A stretch of DNA of 64,000 bases from JANXUR01 sp038229415 (GTDB lineage: Bacteria > Acidobacteriota > Terriglobia > Terriglobales > Acidobacteriaceae), in assembly GCA_038229415.1 (NCBI GenBank), contig JBBROM010000002.1, positions 445,594-509,593 of the forward strand, given 5' to 3'. The position numbers were made by a program, and so were the translations under genes. The notes under the pieces are model-generated. The model ran no database searches, had not been told where the DNA came from, and worked only from the letters and a program-made list of their open reading frames with translations. Shown piece by piece: positions 61,989 through 64,000 of this stretch (positions within the stretch are counted from its first letter, which is position 1; every line of letters starts with the position of its first letter).

Positions 61989-62114
61989 TTTTATATCGTT
62001 GCAATTTGCGATGTTTTGAAAATTCTCGCGAGAATCTCTCGCGATTTTTCGTTGGATTTTGTGAAGATTTTGGCGCGTCCGTGGCGTCCCGCTAGCGGGA
62101 CTCGGGTGAGCCGC
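61989..62114. repeat. 126-base direct repeat, left copy
   Basis: This segment, from TTTTATATCGTTGCAA to GGGACTCGGGTGAGCCGC, recurs at 63875-64000 with the same length and about a dozen or more substitutions. It includes the palindrome GTCCCGCTAGCGGGAC at 62086-62101. The two copies flank the propeller gene in direct orientation. Confidence 0.8.
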
Positions 62115-62123
62115 CGGGCCGAA

Positions 62124-62152
62124 CCCGGCACTCCGCTGCGCTGCGTGCCGGG
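62124..62152. repeat. Hairpin CCCGGCAC/GTGCCGGG
   Basis: An 8-bp stem (CCCGGCAC with GTGCCGGG) encloses a 13-base loop. A second copy with a different loop is at 63752-63780, on the other side of the propeller gene. Confidence 0.65.
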
Positions 62153-62248
62153 CTGTCGCCTTCCGTCCTGCGGACTGGAGTCGTGGCGGCGCTACCGCGT
62201 CTCGAAAGGCACGAACCTCTGGTTGCGGGTGCCCAGCCATGGAACTCC

Positions 62249-62279
62249 CCCACACAAGCCAAAGGCGGGCTTGAATGGG
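62249..62279. repeat. Hairpin repeat CCCA.(A/T)CAAGCC-AAAGGCG-GGCTTGAATGGG, copy 1
   Basis: A 12-base stem with few mismatches closes the fixed loop AAAGGCG. Near-identical copies are at 62433-62463 and 63833-63863; each is followed by CCACC. The conserved loop and stem suggest a repeat family rather than unrelated terminators. Confidence 0.7.
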
Positions 62280-62330
62280 CCACCCGCGATGTGAAGAGTT
62301 TTGTGAGGTTTTGCGGGGAAAGCAAGGGCG

Positions 62331-62366
62331 CACACAGAGGCACAGTGACACAGAGGAACACAGAGA
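62331..62366 (+). repeat. Low-complexity CACAGAG repeat
   Basis: CACAGAGG, CACAGTGA, CACAGAGG, ACACAGAGA form a short imperfect array of a 7-9-base unit. It is a simple-sequence element, with no coding role apparent. Confidence 0.55.
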
Positions 62367-62432
62367 TTTTTACGGCGGGCGGGCCGGAGAGTTGTGCGTC
62401 CATCTTGGCGCCGGGATGCACGGTCGGACAGC

Positions 62433-62463
62433 CCCACTCAAGCCAAAGGCGGGCTTGAATGGG
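62433..62463. repeat. Hairpin repeat, copy 2
   Basis: CCCACTCAAGCC, loop AAAGGCG, GGCTTGAATGGG; 11 of 12 positions pair. It sits 13 bases past the stop of the propeller gene (reading the minus strand), where it could act in transcript termination or stability. See copy 1. Confidence 0.75.
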
Positions 62464-62475
62464 CCACCTGCTGGT

Positions 62476-63612
62476 TTATTGTTGCTGCGGCGCTGGCAGC
62501 GAGAAGGTGCAGACGCCGTCCCCGCAGCCGACATAGACCACACCATTGGCCACGGCGGGCGAGGAATTCACAACGTTGCCCGTGGCGTAGCTCCACAGCT
62601 TCGCGCCGGTTAAGGCGTTCAGCGCGTAGACGTTGTTGTCCCCGGAGCCGACATAGACCACGCCATTGGCCACGGCAGGCGAGGAAAACACACCGCTTCC
62701 CGTGCCGTAGTTCCACAGCTTCGCCCCGGTTCTGGCGTTCAGCGCGTAGACGCTGTAGTCCTGGGTGCCGATATAGACCACGCCATTGGCCACGGCAGGC
62801 GAGGATCCCACAGAGGCACCAATGAAATAGATCCACAGCTGCGCGCCGGTTTTGGCGTTCAGCGCATAGATATTGCAGTCATAGGAGCCGACGTAGACCA
62901 CGCCATTGGCCACGGCGGGCGAGGATCCCACAATGTAGCCCGTGTCGATACTCCATACTTTCGCGCCGGTGGCTGCGTTCAGCGCGTAGACGCTGAAGCC
63001 ACCGCCGACATAAACTACCCCGTCGGCCACGGCGGGCGAGGATCCCAGAACGCCGCCTAGGGCGTAGCTCCAAAGCTTCGCGCCGGTGGCGGCGCTTAGG
63101 GCGTAGAGGTTCCCGTCCTGAGAGCCAGCGTACACCACACCGTTGGCCACAGTAGGCGAAGACACCGCGTTGCCCGTGGCGTAGCTCCAAAGCTTCGCGC
63201 CGGTGGCGGCGTTCAGCGCGTAGACATTGAAGTCATTGGAGCCGACATAGACCACACCATTGACCACTGCGGGCGAGGTATACACCGGGCCCAGCGTGGC
63301 GTAGCTCCACAACTTCGCGCCGGTGGTGGCATTCAGCGCGTAGACGTTCTTGTCGTCGGAGCCGACATAGACCATGCCATTGGCCACGACAGGCGAGGAA
63401 AACACGGTGCCCCCCGTGGCGTGGCTCCACTTGAACTGGAGGCTTGGAACATTGTGGATGTTGAGCGCCACCTCATACGGGTTAAAGCGCTCCATGTTGG
63501 TGCGGTGGAACTCGCTCCAGTTGTTGAGCGCATTGCCCGCAGGCTGCTGCGCCCAAGCCCTGGGTATGAGGCACGCACAAAGAATCAAAGCCGAGATGCG
63601 GATGCACTTCAT
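62476..63612 (-). CDS. Secreted PQQ-like beta-propeller protein with eight near-identical repeats
   Basis: The 378-residue product has a signal peptide (ISALILCACLIPRAWAQ), a short linker and then eight tandem repeats of 39-40 residues, each of the form SSPAVANGVVYVGS...NVYALNA.TGAKLWSY. These match PQQ-binding-like (BamB/PQQ-DH-type) propeller blades. The DNA period is 120 bases (117 in two units), with very high nucleotide identity between units. No PQQ-dehydrogenase catalytic residues were recognised. The start is ATG 63612; the upstream frame to 63759 is repeat-derived. A role as scaffold or binding protein is inferred. Confidence 0.85.
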   Translation of the reverse strand: MKCIRISALILCACLIPRAWAQQPAGNALNNWSEFHRTNMERFNPYEVALNIHNVPSLQFKWSHATGGTVFSSPVVANGMVYVGSDDKNVYALNATTGAKLWSYATLGPVYTSPAVVNGVVYVGSNDFNVYALNAATGAKLWSYATGNAVSSPTVANGVVYAGSQDGNLYALSAATGAKLWSYALGGVLGSSPAVADGVVYVGGGFSVYALNAATGAKVWSIDTGYIVGSSPAVANGVVYVGSYDCNIYALNAKTGAQLWIYFIGASVGSSPAVANGVVYIGTQDYSVYALNARTGAKLWNYGTGSGVFSSPAVANGVVYVGSGDNNVYALNALTGAKLWSYATGNVVNSSPAVANGVVYVGCGDGVCTFSLPAPQQQ

Positions 63613-63716
63613 GACCAGCCTCCGGAAGCGTATTTCGCGGTCTGAAATACACCGCTGAGTATACTCCGTCGGATCTCGGGTCTGGGAATTTGGAGGTTGG
63701 CGGCGGGTAGTCAGTC

Positions 63717-63729
63717 GTCCCTTCGGGAC
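63717..63729. repeat. Hairpin GTCCC-TTC-GGGAC
   Basis: A 5-bp perfect stem with a TTC loop. A second identical copy is at 63794-63806. It relates to the longer palindromes GTCCCGCTAGCGGGAC at 62086 and GTCCCGCTTGGCGGGAC near 63972. Confidence 0.6.
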
Positions 63730-63751
63730 TCGAACGATTTGAGGCTGCGTA

Positions 63752-63780
63752 CCCGGCACGCCGCTTCGCTTTGTGCCGGG
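63752..63780. repeat. Hairpin CCCGGCAC/GTGCCGGG, second copy
   Basis: Same 8-bp stem as at 62124-62152, loop GCCGCTTCGCTTT. Confidence 0.65.
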
Positions 63781-63832
63781 CTTACATCAGGGCGTCCCTT
63801 CGGGACTCGCGATTGTGGGCTGCGGCGACATT

Positions 63833-63863
63833 CCCACTCAAGCCAAAGGCGGGCTTGAATGGG
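63833..63863. repeat. Hairpin repeat, copy 3
   Basis: CCCACTCAAGCC-AAAGGCG-GGCTTGAATGGG followed by CCACCTGC, as in copy 2. It precedes the right 126-base repeat by 11 bases. Confidence 0.75.
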
Positions 63864-63874
63864 CCACCTGCGGT

Positions 63875-64000
63875 TTTTATATCGTTGCAAATTGGGATAT
63901 TTTGAAAATTCTTGTGCGAATCTCTCGCGATTTTTCGTTGGATTTTGTGAAGACTTTGGCCGTCTGTGGCGTCCCGCTTGGCGGGACTCGGGTGAGTCGC
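63875..64000. repeat. 126-base direct repeat, right copy
   Basis: Matches 61989-62114 throughout and reaches the window edge, so the repeat may continue beyond. Differences include GAATTC-type changes in the CGCGAG palindrome, which is destroyed here (AATTCTTGTGCGAATC). Confidence 0.8.

Larger units (their letters stand above)
61145..62475. other. Gene-free region rich in hairpins and repeats
   Basis: No convincing gene was found in 1.3 kb. The left part (61545-62060) is AT-richer and full of CGCGA-type words, including the perfect palindrome ATTCTCGCGAGAAT at 62022-62035. The right part holds three hairpin types, listed separately. Translations of short frames here give repeat-like, low-information peptides. 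Confidence 0.7.

Noticed and set aside
61797..62351. 184-codon minus-strand frame in the gene-free region
   Set aside because: It translates the repeat and hairpin segments; peptides of this type come from dispersed repeats and do not look like a protein.
62520..63430. Regular 120-base repeats considered as a CRISPR or satellite array
   Set aside because: The period is a multiple of three, the frame is open throughout and the peptide is a PQQ-like blade; there are no spacers.

Overview
The window looks like chromosomal DNA of an Acidobacteriota bacterium, probably class Terriglobia. This is inferred from gene content and from copies of a dispersed element (TGTCATC.TGAGCGGAG ... CAGTCGAAAGACCCCTAC). 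It is moderately GC-rich, Gram-negative in character (outer-membrane barrels ending in Phe, periplasmic proteins) and aerobic (heme A biosynthesis genes). No rRNA, tRNA, CRISPR array or insertion sequence was seen. One structural RNA, the small SRP RNA, lies at 37400-37500.

Layout. 0-4 kb: a minus-strand membrane redox operon in which two tiny membrane proteins, a ferric-reductase-like/Rieske fusion and a membrane-anchored Cys-motif protein are joined by 4-base start/stop overlaps; YHS, DoxX and DinB-like genes follow. 4-8 kb: NTF2-like protein, ECF sigma/anti-sigma pair, CPBP protease, second DoxX, DUF2252. 8-16 kb: sigma-54 activator divergent from threonine dehydratase (a perfect 20-bp palindrome lies between them), SH3/TPR protein, uppP, ftsK. 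16-23 kb: Ser/Thr kinase with TPRs, RNase J, EcsC, HAD. 23-31 kb: dapD, a dapA with an unusual C-terminal fusion, and a DUF420 - ABC-2 permease - ABC ATPase - ctaB - ctaA cluster with a cupredoxin-like protein. 31-40 kb: Idh, nrdR, a YbhN-like flippase, three tandem related beta-barrel genes, SRP RNA, serine hydrolase, fabH. 40-56 kb: core genes (ssb, phhB, cyaY, YpdA-like reductase, aspA, asd-lysC-dapB) alternate with defence or selfish modules: parDE, a frameshifted Shedu gene, a TIGR02391 gene and a type III restriction system whose res gene is frameshifted. 56-61 kb: AI-2E family transporter, a periplasmic protein, aroK, and a second ECF sigma/anti-sigma/DUF4097 set. 61-64 kb: hairpin-rich repeats on both sides of a secreted 8-repeat PQQ-like propeller gene.

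Functional links. dapA, dapB, dapD, asd and lysC supply most of the aspartate-to-diaminopimelate route and aspA interconverts aspartate and fumarate. uppP, ftsK and aroK serve wall synthesis, division and aromatic biosynthesis. ctaA/ctaB make heme A for a terminal oxidase encoded elsewhere. The points most worth following are the small-protein-rich Rieske/ferric-reductase operon, the DapA fusion, the two single-base frameshifts in defence genes, the tandem barrel family and the composite hairpin repeats at the right end.
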